DNA of 64,000 nucleotides from NORP259 sp041398705 (GCA_041398705.1 JAWKUI010000005.1:124001-188000), one strand, 5' to 3'. Positions 9,633 to 18,673 are shown, counted from the first letter of the stretch. Notes: a model not told the origin generated them from the letters alone. Numbers and translations: made by a program.

Positions 9633-12148
9633 ATGAAATCCCTGCGCTTCCTTTTCCCCGCCCTGCTCGCTCCTTGGCCTCCGCCCAAGACGTGCCGCTG
9701 ACCCTCTGGAGCCACCCGTCCTTCCCGGCCGGCATCAACTTCGGCAACTGCCTCGGGGTCTCCGTCGGTGACTACGACTCCGATGGCTGGGTGGATCTGT
9801 ACGTCAACTACAGCGGCAAACTCTGGCGCAACCTGGGCGGGCAATCCTGGCAGTCCATGGGCGTGATTCTGACCCCGGGCAGCTACCGGTACGGCAGCGC
9901 GTTTGCCGATTACAACCTCGATGGACGCCTGGACATCGCCACCGCGCCCTACGGCTATACGACCCAACAGCTCACCCATGTGCTGCGCGGCAAAGCGGGT
10001 GGAGGCTTCACGGACATCTCCCTCAACTCGGCGCTGATGCCGACGGTCCCCAGTGGTCCCGGCGAGACGATCCTCTGGTTGGATGCGGACTTCGACGAGG
10101 ATCTGGATCTGCTCGTGCCCGGATACCCACCGACCCTCGGGGGTCCCCACGGGAATTGGTTCCTGCAGAACATGGGGCCCGTCGGTCCTGCGGGTCAGTA
10201 CCGGCTCGAAGAACATGCGGCCTCCGCCGGTTTGACGGTGCCTCCGGGAGTGGCGCGCCCCGAGGGAGCGGACTGCTGGGACCTGGACCGGGATGGGGCC
10301 ACCGATCTATTCCTGAATTCGACGGTTTATCTGAACCGCTCGACGCCGGGCGTTCCGTCGTTTGATGCGGTACTCGGCAACCATTCCGGGTACACCATCA
10401 CTTCGCTCGAAGAGGGCGCCGTGTTCCTGGACTACGACATGGACGGGGATCCGGACCTGGTCACGCTGAACTGCGGCGGCGGTGGGTATCTGCACGAGAA
10501 CCGCGGGGATGGCACGTTCTTCCAGGTCCTTGGCATGTTCCCCGGTACGGTGCCCAATTCCTGCATCGGCGCGAGCGCGGCCGATTGGGACAACGACGGG
10601 GACATGGACGTCACGCTCAACCGCAAGTTCCTGCGCAACCAATTCGTGGAGACCGGCCAACGGCAATTCCAGGCGATCAACACCACGTTGCCGCCGGCCA
10701 TGCTGGAGTCGCTGACCCCCAGCTGGTTCGATTTCGATCGGGACGGGGCTTTGGATTGCATCCTCGGCAACTGGCTTTCGACCGCGCACTTTGCGGTGAA
10801 CACGACCTACCTTCCCAGCACCCCCGACGAACAGCGCCGCAACCTGCGCGTGCGGGTGGTGCGCGATCACGACACGGTGGAGCGCGGACTCGAAGCGGAA
10901 TTCGGCGCCACGGTGGAACTCTTCATCGAAGGGGAGTCCCTGGAGCTGCGGCGGGTGAACACCGTCAGTGCCAGCGGAGGTTACCTGACCCAGGACGAAT
11001 ACACCCTGCACTTCGCCCTGCCGCCCGATCCCTTCCCCGGGGATCCCGGCCGCGATCTGCGCATGTCGATCCAGGTGGACCTGAACTCGGACCCCGCCGA
11101 AGGCATCCGGCGCATCGACGGCTTCGTGAATCCGGCGCTGGCGCGTTTCGACTTCGCGGACATCGAAGACCGCGAGATCGTGATCTACCGCAGCGGCAAG
11201 GTGCGCATCAACGGATGCCTGCTGCCCCCCTACGACCTCGCGGATCCGGTGATGACCACCACGGGGGATGGGCTGCTTAAGCTGAATTCCGCCGCCGGGC
11301 TGCCACTCCCCTCCCCGGCCCCGGTCGCCGATTGGGCCGTGGGGCTCGAGTTCAACACCCTGGCGGCCACGGCGCCCGTGCGGGTGAAGGAAGTGCTGCT
11401 GGATGGCGTGTTGCACAGCGGCACGACCCTATGCAACGGCACCGCCGCGAACCTCGTGTTCTGGGACGTGACCGATCCCGCAAACCCCGAGATCCTGCCC
11501 GGCGGCATCGTGGACGCGCCGCCGCGCGATCGCAACGTGCGCAACGCCTATCCCGTCAACGTCGTGGTGCCCCCGGGCCGGGTGATCCGGGCCCTCGCGC
11601 ACGTGGACATGCTGCGCCTGAGTCCGATCACCGGCCCCCTGCTGCAGGAGGGCGTGGCCATCACGGGCGGCCTTGGATTCGCCGATCCCCTGCCGTGCGA
11701 TGGCGCCGAAGTGGTGATGGCCCAGGTCGATCCGCTGCTGGCCCCCTTGGCCCTGCGGTTCACATCGGCGATCGTGCGCCCGTGGCAGTGGGTCGGGCCC
11801 GCCAAGCCGGGGCTGATGGGAGCCGCGACCCTACGCGGCATCGGACAAGTGCAGGCGGGCAGCCCCTTGGAGCTGCAACTCGACGGTGCCCTGCCGAACG
11901 TCTCTGGCTGGTTGGTTGTCGGCGAAACGCCGCACTCGGTGCCCATGACCCCAGGCCTGGTGGTGCCGAATCGGGATCGCTGGATTCCGTTTGTCACCGA
12001 TGCGAATGGGTCGCTGAGCTGGAGCTCGCCGGCGTTGTCGGCCGGGGTGATTCCCGGTACCACGTGGTATGTGCAAGCCTGGTGGCCGGATCCGACGGCG
12101 GCGTTTGGCATGGCGGCGTCGACGACGGTCCGGGGTACGGTGCAGTAG
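9633..12148 (+). CDS. Secreted FG-GAP/VCBS repeat protein, frame break in signal peptide
   Basis: The body (about 810 residues) has many calcium-loop repeats of the form GDYDSDGWVDLYV, DYNLDGRLDIA, DFDEDLDLL, DWDNDGDMDV and DFDRDGALDC, i.e. an FG-GAP/VCBS beta-propeller. The C-terminal domain (SPLELQLDGALPNVSGWLVVG ... GTTWYVQAWWPDP) also looks extracellular. ATG at 9633 opens a good signal peptide (MKSLRFLFPALLAP) but one base is missing before LASAQDVPLTLW, near 9668-9680. The body frame is open further upstream to 9491, yet that start lies in the palindromic repeat and gives no signal peptide. A -1 indel, real or artefactual, is the simplest reading. The gene is bracketed by two copies of the same palindromic repeat. 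Confidence 0.75.
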
Positions 12149-12187
12149 GGCGTTGCCCCGGCCGTTCTTTCCATCGTCGTCTGGCCC

Positions 12188-12311
12188 TGCGTAGCTGGAA
12201 TAACGTTACATACCGAACCAGGTTCGATCAGTCCCACAATTCGCGGCGTGCGAAGCACGTCGCGGGTGTGGGACTGATCTGGCTCGGATGTAACGTTATT
12301 CCAGCTACGCA
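12188..12311. repeat. Palindromic repeat element, copy 2
   Basis: Perfect 24-nt terminal inverted repeats, 12188-12211 and 12288-12311, contain TAGCTGGAATAACGTTACAT and its complement. Inside, GATCAGTCCCACA pairs with TGTGGGACTGATC. The whole 124 bp can fold on itself. It lies between the convergent FG-GAP and fur genes, so it could also stop transcription from both sides. Confidence 0.85.
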
Positions 12312-12775
12312 GGCGCTGACGCAGGAGCCGCCGACTGCTTCTCCCTGCACTCCGGGCAATACCCCGAAAGCCGCAGCAAGTGCCGGTGCAAGCTATACCC
12401 CTTGCTCTCCGCCACCTTGTGCTGCAGTTCCTCGATGGCGTCGTTGCGGAACTCCTCGATGCGGCCGCAGCCGAGGCAGATCAGGTGATCGTGGTGCTTC
12501 TGGCCGAGCACGTGCTCGTAGACGATGCCCCCGTTGCCCGTCTCCAGGCCTTCGACAAAGCCGCCGCGGTTGAGCACGTCGAGGGTGCGGTAGACCGTGG
12601 CGCGGCTGACGCGCGGACCGGCTTCTTCGAGCAACCAACCGTACAGGGTGTCGGCGGTGAAGTGCTCGTGGGTGGCGAAGACGCGGTCGAGGATGCGGCG
12701 GCGTTGGGGCGTCAGCTTGAGGTTCTCTTCCTTCAGGAAGGCCTCAAAGCGCGCAACGACTTCGGAGTGTTTCAC
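12305..12775 (-). CDS. Fur-family metal-responsive repressor
   Basis: A 156-residue DNA-binding regulator. An N-terminal winged helix (NLKLTPQRRRILDRVFAT, VSRATVYRTLDVLNRGGFV) precedes the dimerisation/metal domain with KHHDHLICLGCGRIEEF and SGYCPECREK; the CxxC pairs are the structural zinc site and the His cluster the regulatory site. It is most like Fur, but Zur or PerR cannot be excluded from sequence alone. The start is taken as GTG at 12773-12775 (MKHSEVVARFEAF), 38 bases after the purD stop; the open frame extends into purD but that part has no family similarity. It is probably cotranscribed with purD. Confidence 0.88.
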   Translation of the reverse strand: MKHSEVVARFEAFLKEENLKLTPQRRRILDRVFATHEHFTADTLYGWLLEEAGPRVSRATVYRTLDVLNRGGFVEGLETGNGGIVYEHVLGQKHHDHLICLGCGRIEEFRNDAIEELQHKVAESKGYSLHRHLLRLSGYCPECREKQSAAPASAPA

Positions 12776-12813
12776 GGGTTCTGTATTCGGGGGGAGTGGG
12801 CAGGTGGGACGAT

Positions 12814-14106
12814 TCAGATCGCGGCAGGGCGCCCTCCCGGGCTGCGCAGGCCGATGTCCCGCCGGCAATATTTGTCTTCCCAGCGGATCCGGTCCAGGGC
12901 TTCGTACGCCTTTTCGCGGGCCTGGGTCAGATCCTGCCCCATCGCGGTCACACACAGCACCCGGCCGCCCGCGGTGACCACGTGGTCCCCGACCTGGCGC
13001 GTGCCGGCGTGGAAGACCACCACGTCTTCGACATCGTCAGCGGACTTCAATCCGGTGATCGGATCGCCCTTGCGGTAGTCATTTGGATAACCGCCCGCGG
13101 CCCCCACCACGCCCACGCAGGGCCGCGGATCCCATTGGGGCAACTCCACGTCGGTCAAGGTGCCGTTCGCACAGGCGAGCAGCACCGGCACGAGATCGGA
13201 CTTGAGGCGGCGCATCAGCGCCTGGCACTCGGGATCGCCGAAGCGCACGTTGTACTCGATCACGCGCGGGCCGCCGTCGGTCATCATCAGGCCGACGAAG
13301 AGCACGCCGCGGTAGTCGATGCCTTCCTTGCGCAGGGCGTGCACGGTCGGGATCAGCACGCGTTGTTCGATCTGGCGATGCAGGCGCTGCGAGATGCTGC
13401 GCAAGGGCGACACGATGCCCATGCCGCCGGTGTTCGGGCCGGTGTCGCCATCGCCGAGCTGCTTGTGGTCCTGCACGGTTTCGAGGATCAGGATCGTCTC
13501 GCCGTCCACGAGGGCGAAGATGCTGACCTCCTCGCCGGCGAGGAATTCCTCCACCAGGATGCGCGTGCCGCTCTCGCCGAAGCGCTTCTCCTCCATGATC
13601 GCGTCCACCGCCTGGCGCGCTTCTTCGAGGTTCTTGGCCACGACGACGCCCTTGCCGGCGGCCAAGCCCTCGGCCTTGATCACCTGGGGCCAAACGGTGC
13701 ACGCCTCGAGGTACCCCTTGGCCGCGCCGGAGCGGTCGAAGGTGCGCGACGCGGCGGTCGGGATGCGGTGGCGCTCCATCAGCTCCTTGCTGAAGACCTT
13801 GCTCGCTTCGAGCCGCGCCCCATCGGCCCCCGGGCCGAAAACCGGGATGTGCAGCGCGCGCAGGCGATCGGCAAGCCCCGCCACCAGCGGGTCTTCCGGT
13901 CCGATCACGACCAGGCCCACCTTCTCGCGTTTGGCGACCGAAACCAGGGCTTCGACGTTCGTGGCAGGGATGTCCAGGTTGCGGGCCACCAGTGCGGTGC
14001 CCGCGTTGCCCGGGGCGCACAGGACCTCATCGACCTTCTTCGACTGGGCGATTTTCCAACACAGGGCGTGCTCGCGGCCGCCCGACCCCACCACCAGGAC
14101 TTTCAT
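12814..14106 (-). CDS. purD: Phosphoribosylamine-glycine ligase (GAR synthetase)
   Basis: It joins glycine to phosphoribosylamine using ATP, the second step of purine synthesis. The start MKVLVVGSGGREHALCWK is the family signature. Then come GPEDPLVAGLADRL, an ATP-grasp core (VIKAEGLAAGKGVVVA, ILVEEFLAGEEVSIFALVDG) and FGDPECQALMRRLKSDL. The length (430 residues) is usual. An ATG three codons upstream (14113-14115) is an alternative start. It is followed by fur in the same direction and divergent from tRNA-Pro. Confidence 0.96.
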   Translation of the reverse strand: MKVLVVGSGGREHALCWKIAQSKKVDEVLCAPGNAGTALVARNLDIPATNVEALVSVAKREKVGLVVIGPEDPLVAGLADRLRALHIPVFGPGADGARLEASKVFSKELMERHRIPTAASRTFDRSGAAKGYLEACTVWPQVIKAEGLAAGKGVVVAKNLEEARQAVDAIMEEKRFGESGTRILVEEFLAGEEVSIFALVDGETILILETVQDHKQLGDGDTGPNTGGMGIVSPLRSISQRLHRQIEQRVLIPTVHALRKEGIDYRGVLFVGLMMTDGGPRVIEYNVRFGDPECQALMRRLKSDLVPVLLACANGTLTDVELPQWDPRPCVGVVGAAGGYPNDYRKGDPITGLKSADDVEDVVVFHAGTRQVGDHVVTAGGRVLCVTAMGQDLTQAREKAYEALDRIRWEDKYCRRDIGLRSPGGRPAAI

Positions 14107-14236
14107 GGATCTCATTCGCGCCCACCGCCCACACGGGGCCCGGCTCAGCGCCCGGAGACCCTACCCGGAGCCCTTCCGAAACCCAAGCCCCTCCCTCCCT
14201 TGGCCCCCCATTTTGCGCTATTCTGCGGCCCCAGGC

Positions 14237-14312
14237 CGGGGAGTACCTCAGTTGGTAGAGGCGTAGCTTTGGGTGCTACGAGTCGTGGGTTCGAGTCCCA
14301 TCTCCCCGACCA
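14237..14312 (+). tRNA. tRNA-Pro (anticodon UGG)
   Basis: The 76-nt cloverleaf folds fully: acceptor CGGGGAG/CTCCCCG with discriminator A and encoded CCA, D arm CCTC...GAGG, anticodon stem GTAGC/GCTAC around TTTGGGT (anticodon TGG), T arm GTGGG/CCCAT. Its last 47 bases are repeated at 60523-60569, so it is the integration target of the prophage; the gene stays intact on this side. Confidence 0.95.
14266..14312 (+). other. attL core (47-bp direct repeat, tRNA-Pro 3' end)
   Basis: Runs from GCTTTGGGTGC in the anticodon arm to the terminal CCA. It is identical to 60523-60569. The integrase gene begins 110 bases downstream, the usual layout for tRNA-integrating elements. Confidence 0.93.
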
Positions 14313-14421
14313 CTCGGTTTGGCAAATAGCGCCGAATCTTGACACTTTTTGCCGCCTGGTCTGGATCAGGGGTGGGGAGATTGACCCCCGGATTGACCCC
14401 CGCATCCGCCACCACCGAGGC

Positions 14422-15510
14422 ATGAGCAGCAAGAAACGGAGCGCCCCCAAGGTCCGGTACAAGGGCGTCCGCCCCGTACTGTCCGGGGGCGAATGGAAGT
14501 TCCGCGCCAGATCCCGGGTTCGCGGGATCGACCGCTACGGCCCCCTGAGGAGCACCCAGGAAGAGGCCAGCGACGACTACCGCCGGATGGCTCTGGAGTA
14601 CCCAGGCTCCCCCAAGAGCGGCGCCAAGACCCTTGGCGAGGCCCTGGCGGCCGCGACAGCTGAGGCTATGGCCAGGAACGTTTCCGCAGAGACGCTCAAG
14701 TCCCACTTCGGCGGGCACGGCAGGTACCTGCTCAAGTTCTGGAAACCGGAGACCCCCTTGCGCTTGCTCACCGCGCGCGAGGTCGCATGGTTCGCCCGAG
14801 AGGCACTGAAGACCGGGCGGAACCCCAACACGATCATCGAGAAGGACTTGCACGTCCTGAACCTGGCCTTCCAGGCAGCTGGCAGACCGAGCCCAGTGCG
14901 CGAGGCAAAGAAGCTCGCAAGCATCACCAAGATCCCCCGGGTGAAGCATGGCCTGGAGTTTGGGGACGCGCTCCAACTGATCCACGACATGCGGACGAAG
15001 CCAATCGAGGCCCAGGGGAAGGACCTCGACCTGCCCGCCAGGCAGTGGCACGCCGACATCGCAGAGCTCATCCTCTGGACGGGCGCAAGGGCCGGCGAAG
15101 TCGCGCGGCTGCGGCGCGCATCGATCGACCGCCGAAGGGGAATCATCAAACTCGAAGGCAAGGTCGGGACCCGCTACGTCCCCATGGATGCCCCCCTCGC
15201 TGCAGTCGCGGCGCGCCTGTCCGCCGAAGCTAAGGCACGTGGCGACGAACTGCTTGTCCCTGGCGGAATGGCGTTCATCGGACTGCTGTTCCGCAGATGG
15301 AGCGACCGCCTGGACACCCAGGTCAACGCCCGGGCCCTTCGCCACACCATCGCCATCGGGATGATCGAGGCCGGACTGTCCCTCGACAAGGTGCGAGACC
15401 AACTCGGCCATACGAGCATCACCACCACCGCCGAGTACGTGAACCAGCGCACACGCCCCCGCCCCGAGCCAATTCAGCATCTCAGAGAGCATTTCGACCC
15501 TCCTTCCTAA
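14422..15510 (+). CDS. int: Tyrosine-recombinase integrase
   Basis: It catalyses recombination between attP and the tRNA-Pro attB. In the 362-residue product the C-terminal catalytic domain shows Arg223 (GARAGEVARLR), Lys247 (EGKVGTRYVPM), Arg307 with His308 (ALRHT), His330 (QLGHTSITTT) and nucleophile Tyr339 (AEYVNQ). The first His of the usual HxxR box is Arg304 here. Residues ~65-175 form a core-binding SAM-like domain, and a short basic N-terminus may be an arm-binding domain. ATG at 14422 follows GAGG. The frame is open far upstream through the tRNA, but only this start makes sense. Its 3' end overlaps the convergent excisionase-like gene by 29 bp. Confidence 0.95.
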   Translation: MSSKKRSAPKVRYKGVRPVLSGGEWKFRARSRVRGIDRYGPLRSTQEEASDDYRRMALEYPGSPKSGAKTLGEALAAATAEAMARNVSAETLKSHFGGHGRYLLKFWKPETPLRLLTAREVAWFAREALKTGRNPNTIIEKDLHVLNLAFQAAGRPSPVREAKKLASITKIPRVKHGLEFGDALQLIHDMRTKPIEAQGKDLDLPARQWHADIAELILWTGARAGEVARLRRASIDRRRGIIKLEGKVGTRYVPMDAPLAAVAARLSAEAKARGDELLVPGGMAFIGLLFRRWSDRLDTQVNARALRHTIAIGMIEAGLSLDKVRDQLGHTSITTTAEYVNQRTRPRPEPIQHLREHFDPPS

Positions 15511-15814
15511 ACCCGGTAGGCTGCCGGAAGCGGGAGATTTCCCCCTTCAATCCGTCGCCGGCGACGATTTTGGAATCCTCGAACCACTCGGAGAACTCCG
15601 CAGCGCTGACGCGGTGGCTGCCCCGCCCCACCGCGTAGATGGTCGGGAACTCCCCCCTCCGGGCCATGGTGATGAGTGTCTTCTGCTTGTGGCCCGTGTA
15701 GAAGCAGGCCAGGGACAGATCGACCAAATCCGGGGGAAGCTCCGAGATCAGCCTCGGGGCCGCCGGTCCTGGCACCCCAAGGATCGCGTGGGGATCGATG
15801 CGGGTCTCGCTCAT
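15482..15814 (-). CDS. Small excisionase/helix-turn-helix-like protein
   Basis: A 110-residue product. The segment LACFYTGHKQKTLITMARRGEFPTIYAV followed by SHRVSAAEFSEWFED has the layout of MerR/Xis-type winged helices in which a wing residue pair precedes a final helix. The start at 15814 overlaps the previous gene's stop by four bases (ATGA), so the two small genes form one operon. It lies next to int in the convergent direction. A role in excision or in control of integrase is inferred from fold and place only. Confidence 0.6.
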   Translation of the reverse strand: MSETRIDPHAILGVPGPAAPRLISELPPDLVDLSLACFYTGHKQKTLITMARRGEFPTIYAVGRGSHRVSAAEFSEWFEDSKIVAGDGLKGEISRFRQPTGFRKEGRNAL

Positions 15815-16056
15815 GCGGCACCCCCAAGGGCCTTTCTGCGCTCCCAGATCTGGCGCGCGGGGCACCCCGCCAGAATCCAGCGCTCCAACTCTACGCGGGA
15901 CCAGCGGGGGTATCCGGGCAGCTGGACTGGCGCGGGGGCAAGCCCCTCCTTGACCAGGTCACGCCAGGACTTGGATGAGCAACCGCAGATCGCGGCGGCT
16001 TCGGTAGTGCCGATCAGGAGCGAGGGCCTATCGGCGGAAATGGATTGTCCACTCAT
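15811..16056 (-). CDS. AlpA/Xis-like DNA-binding protein
   Basis: An 81-residue product with LLIGTTEAAAICGCSSKSWRDLVKEGL, then PVQLPGYPRWSRVELERWIL, the typical excisionase/AlpA winged helix in which a first helix-turn-helix is followed by an Arg-containing wing and a WI/WL helix. ATG at 16054-16056. It is the first gene of a leftward two-gene operon divergent from the zinc-ribbon gene. Likely role: recombination directionality factor or regulator of the integrase region. Confidence 0.7.
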   Translation of the reverse strand: MSGQSISADRPSLLIGTTEAAAICGCSSKSWRDLVKEGLAPAPVQLPGYPRWSRVELERWILAGCPARQIWERRKALGGAA

Positions 16057-16396
16057 CGGGAAGGGATTCCTTCCCTCGGTCTGGGGGCGCCGAGTAGACT
16101 CTCACCGCCACCCAATCCGAGGTGCTGACTCAGATTGTGGGCCCGCAGGAAACGCTCCTGCAGGTCGGTGGCAGGGGCCGGCGCGATCCAACCGCGCCGG
16201 TCCCACCTCCACCGTCGTACTTGAAAGAGAACGATCGCAGTCGCCGGGGGGCGGCTGCGGGCCAGAGTGTAGCCAACGAAATCCGGTCGATAGACTCACA
16301 AAGTTCGAGAAAATTCCCGGTAGCGAAACGCCTCGACATACAATATCCGGAAAACGCCTGCCACTAGTTCGATAATTATCCACCTGCGGTTACCTC
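16057..16396. other. Divergent intergenic region between xis-like operon and cargo block
   Basis: No gene is seen. It holds a hairpin CCGGCGCG (16178-16185)/CGCGCCGG (16193-16200) and an A+T-richer stretch at 16300-16395 with a TACAAT hexamer that may be the -10 element of the rightward zinc-ribbon gene. No clear -35 or operator was seen. Confidence 0.4.
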
Positions 16397-17173
16397 ATGA
16401 ACACGCGCAGAAACCAATACGAGCGCCTTTTCGCGGATAAAGGAGAGGCTCAAGCATTTCTTGAGGGAGCACGTTGGCCAAAAGGTCTGTTTTGCCCCGA
16501 TTGCGGGACTGAAAAGGTCCTGAATCGCGGAATCGGGCGCGGACTTTACAAGTGCAGCCTATGCGACAGGCACTGGACCATCCGTCAAGGCACGTGCCTG
16601 GATGGGTCAAAGTCAAACCTTCAGGTGTGGGCAGTCGCGGTTGCCATCTACCAAGCGGGTCTTCGGGACAACGACTACTTGCGGCGTCTGACAGCGGTTG
16701 CTGGCATCAAGCGCACCACTGCCAAGTCCATCCTTGAGCGACTCAATGTAGCGGGGCCTCCAGGGCCCCTTGATCCCATCCCGCCCGCCCAAGGGATGCC
16801 AGAGCCGCTGGCCGAAACCAAGCGCTCTGACTCGCTTGAGAGGGCTTCGCATCGAGTTCCCCCCAGCGAAAGGCAGCCTATTTCATGGGGCATCGCCGCT
16901 GGAGCGGTTGCGATCGCATTTGTCCTCGGAGCCGCTGCCTCGAGGCTGGCGCCTTGGCCAATCTCACGGCGCGAGCCGCCCCAGAACCTGAATCAACAGG
17001 AAGTTGGGTTGATCGATACCCCAGACGGCGGACGCGCCCACGTCACTTGGATCGATGGAGTCCGCGTGGAGACCCCTGTCCAAGAAGGCGAAGATCTGCC
17101 CGCTGCCCTTGACAGGCACCTCGGGATCGTGAACAAAGTGAGCGAGAAACTTGCCTCATCCTCACAGGAATAG
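16397..17173 (+). CDS. Membrane protein with IS1595-type transposase zinc ribbon
   Basis: Residues 1-125 resemble only the N-terminal part of IS1595 transposases: LFCPDCGTEK (Cys33, Cys36), YKCSLCDRHWTIRQGTCLDGSK (Cys53, Cys56), then WAVAVAIYQAG and a helical DNA-binding-like segment. No DDE catalytic domain follows. Instead there is a Pro-rich linker, one transmembrane segment around residues 163-185 (IAAGAVAIAFVLGAAAS) and a ~70-residue tail. This looks like a zinc-ribbon domain reused in a single-pass membrane protein. A 56-residue gene follows two bases downstream. Function unknown. Confidence 0.6.
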   Translation: MNTRRNQYERLFADKGEAQAFLEGARWPKGLFCPDCGTEKVLNRGIGRGLYKCSLCDRHWTIRQGTCLDGSKSNLQVWAVAVAIYQAGLRDNDYLRRLTAVAGIKRTTAKSILERLNVAGPPGPLDPIPPAQGMPEPLAETKRSDSLERASHRVPPSERQPISWGIAAGAVAIAFVLGAAASRLAPWPISRREPPQNLNQQEVGLIDTPDGGRAHVTWIDGVRVETPVQEGEDLPAALDRHLGIVNKVSEKLASSSQE

Positions 17174-17175
17174 AC

Positions 17176-17346
17176 ATGCCCCAGGACAAGCCCCTCAAGC
17201 TCACGAAAGAAATCTGGTGCCCCGCGCAGAGTGACTACGTCGAGGTCGCCGTGACCCAGTCACCGACCCAGACCGTCGAACAAGCGATTGACCAGTTCCT
17301 TGACGAGCTGAAAGCGGCGCGAGCGTCCTGCCAAATCAACTCCTAG
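17176..17346 (+). CDS. Small acidic protein, 56 residues
   Basis: Starts ATG at 17176, preceded by CAGGAA, two bases after the zinc-ribbon gene stops, so probably the same transcript. The sequence begins MPQDKPLKLTKEIWCPAQS and contains an amphipathic helix QAIDQFLDELKAARASC. Two Cys residues. Not recognised. Confidence 0.55.
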   Translation: MPQDKPLKLTKEIWCPAQSDYVEVAVTQSPTQTVEQAIDQFLDELKAARASCQINS

Positions 17347-17383
17347 GCCAGGCGGCTCGGCCGCCCCATCGATTCAACAACCC

Positions 17384-18343
17384 ATGCGCAGCCAATTCGC
17401 TGCGGCCATCCTGGTCGCGGCCACTCCCTGCTATTCGCAGACCGTAACGGTCCAGTTCCCTTTCGATGGCTCCGCCAGCACCGGCTACGGGCCTGTCGTC
17501 TTGCCCCAGGTGCCCCACTACGACGAGGACCTGGCTCTTTGGTTTCAATCCGTTGGGTGTATCACCCAGATCAGCTGGGATCTTGATCGGGAGATCACTG
17601 CTTCTGGATCAGCCTACAATCCGCCGGCCAACTGGTACGACGTGAGGTACATCTACTCCCTCAGTGCAGAAGTCGTTGGGTGGAGCATTCCTTACGACTC
17701 CAACATCAGCACGATCCAGAGTGGCGGACTTGGCTGGAGTACTACGGTTGTGTCCCCGGGGCAGACCGTTCCATTTTCCACCAGCTATCAAAGCCACTTC
17801 GAAGGAAGCTATACGCCCCATCTTGGCTGGCCCGGATTCCTGCCGAACATTGGCCTTACGGAGATCGAATCGGACAGTAACGGCTTCCACGTGGAAATGG
17901 TGGGGATTGGCGGGAGTACTCTGGCAATTGCAGCCACCGTCCTTCCAAACCTGTCCGTTAACATCGAGTTGACCGGCACGGTCTCCATCGACCTGGTCAT
18001 GGACATGCCGGCCACGGAGCTCTGCCCCGGCGAAGGCGCTCACATCGCCGCCGCCTGGAGCGAAGAGACCGGCATCATCGTGCACGGCCAGGAAGGCTTC
18101 CCCCCTGATCAGTTCGCCATCGTGTTCCGGGGCTCCGCCTATCAGCCGGTACCTGGCTCACCTCTCTGCATCGGAGGACCGGGGGCACAGAGGCTGCCGT
18201 ACAGTGCGGCACTGGGCGGGATTCAGTACTACCTAGATCCGGCAACTGTGATGCCGGGGGAGACGATCTGCCTGCAGGCTGTGCACCGCATTTCAGGAGG
18301 CGCAATCGCATTCTCCAATGCTGTCAGCATTGGAGCACCTTAG
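17384..18343 (+). CDS. Secreted protein of unknown function (prophage cargo)
   Basis: A 319-residue product with a signal peptide (MRSQFAAAILVAATPCYS) and a beta-rich body. The C-terminal part (GSPLCIGGPGAQRLPYSAALGG ... GETICLQAVHRISGG ... FSNAVSIGAP) resembles the terminal domain seen on many exported proteins of this kind of host, including the FG-GAP genes in this window, so it was probably captured from the host lineage. No catalytic motif. A perfect small palindrome at 18313-18335 overlaps its last codons. Confidence 0.6.
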   Translation: MRSQFAAAILVAATPCYSQTVTVQFPFDGSASTGYGPVVLPQVPHYDEDLALWFQSVGCITQISWDLDREITASGSAYNPPANWYDVRYIYSLSAEVVGWSIPYDSNISTIQSGGLGWSTTVVSPGQTVPFSTSYQSHFEGSYTPHLGWPGFLPNIGLTEIESDSNGFHVEMVGIGGSTLAIAATVLPNLSVNIELTGTVSIDLVMDMPATELCPGEGAHIAAAWSEETGIIVHGQEGFPPDQFAIVFRGSAYQPVPGSPLCIGGPGAQRLPYSAALGGIQYYLDPATVMPGETICLQAVHRISGGAIAFSNAVSIGAP

Positions 18344-18364
18344 TCGCTTACATAGGAGTCTATT

Positions 18365-18673
18365 GTGCTTGATTTCCAGAACGTCGATTTCCCCGAGCAA
18401 GTCAGAAAAGTCACCGTTCGCGATGGCAAGATCCATGTTGTATGGGAGAAACTAGTTCCCCATACATCAGACCACCTAGAATTGATGAGAAGGACTATCA
18501 ATCGTGAAAAGCCCACCACAATCACTATCAGTATTTGCCAAGAGTTCGCCCCAAACGATCTCCAGATGACATTCAAAGCAACGACTGATGTACAAGGGGA
18601 ATTGGCCAGCGCCCGCTCTGCAGAAGAAGCGCTCTCGGGCCTGCTCCAGAAGCTGGCAAACACTCGCGGCTAG
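18365..18673 (+). CDS. Hypothetical protein, 102 residues
   Basis: Starts at 18365, 21 bases after the secreted-protein stop. It begins MLDFQNVDFPEQVRKVTVRDGKIHVVWEK and ends in an amphipathic helix (ASARSAEEALSGLLQKLA). No signal peptide or membrane segment. Base composition is clearly poorer in G+C than the phage structural genes. Not recognised. Confidence 0.55.
   Translation: MLDFQNVDFPEQVRKVTVRDGKIHVVWEKLVPHTSDHLELMRRTINREKPTTITISICQEFAPNDLQMTFKATTDVQGELASARSAEEALSGLLQKLANTRG

Noticed and set aside
12796..14421. Upstream extension of the integrase frame through purD antisense and the tRNA gene
   Set aside because: It crosses the tRNA and attL and lies opposite purD; the ATG at 14422 gives a normal integrase.
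18313..18335. Rho-independent terminator at the end of the secreted-protein gene
   Set aside because: A perfect 10-bp palindrome exists but it lies within the last codons and no T-run follows; could be chance.
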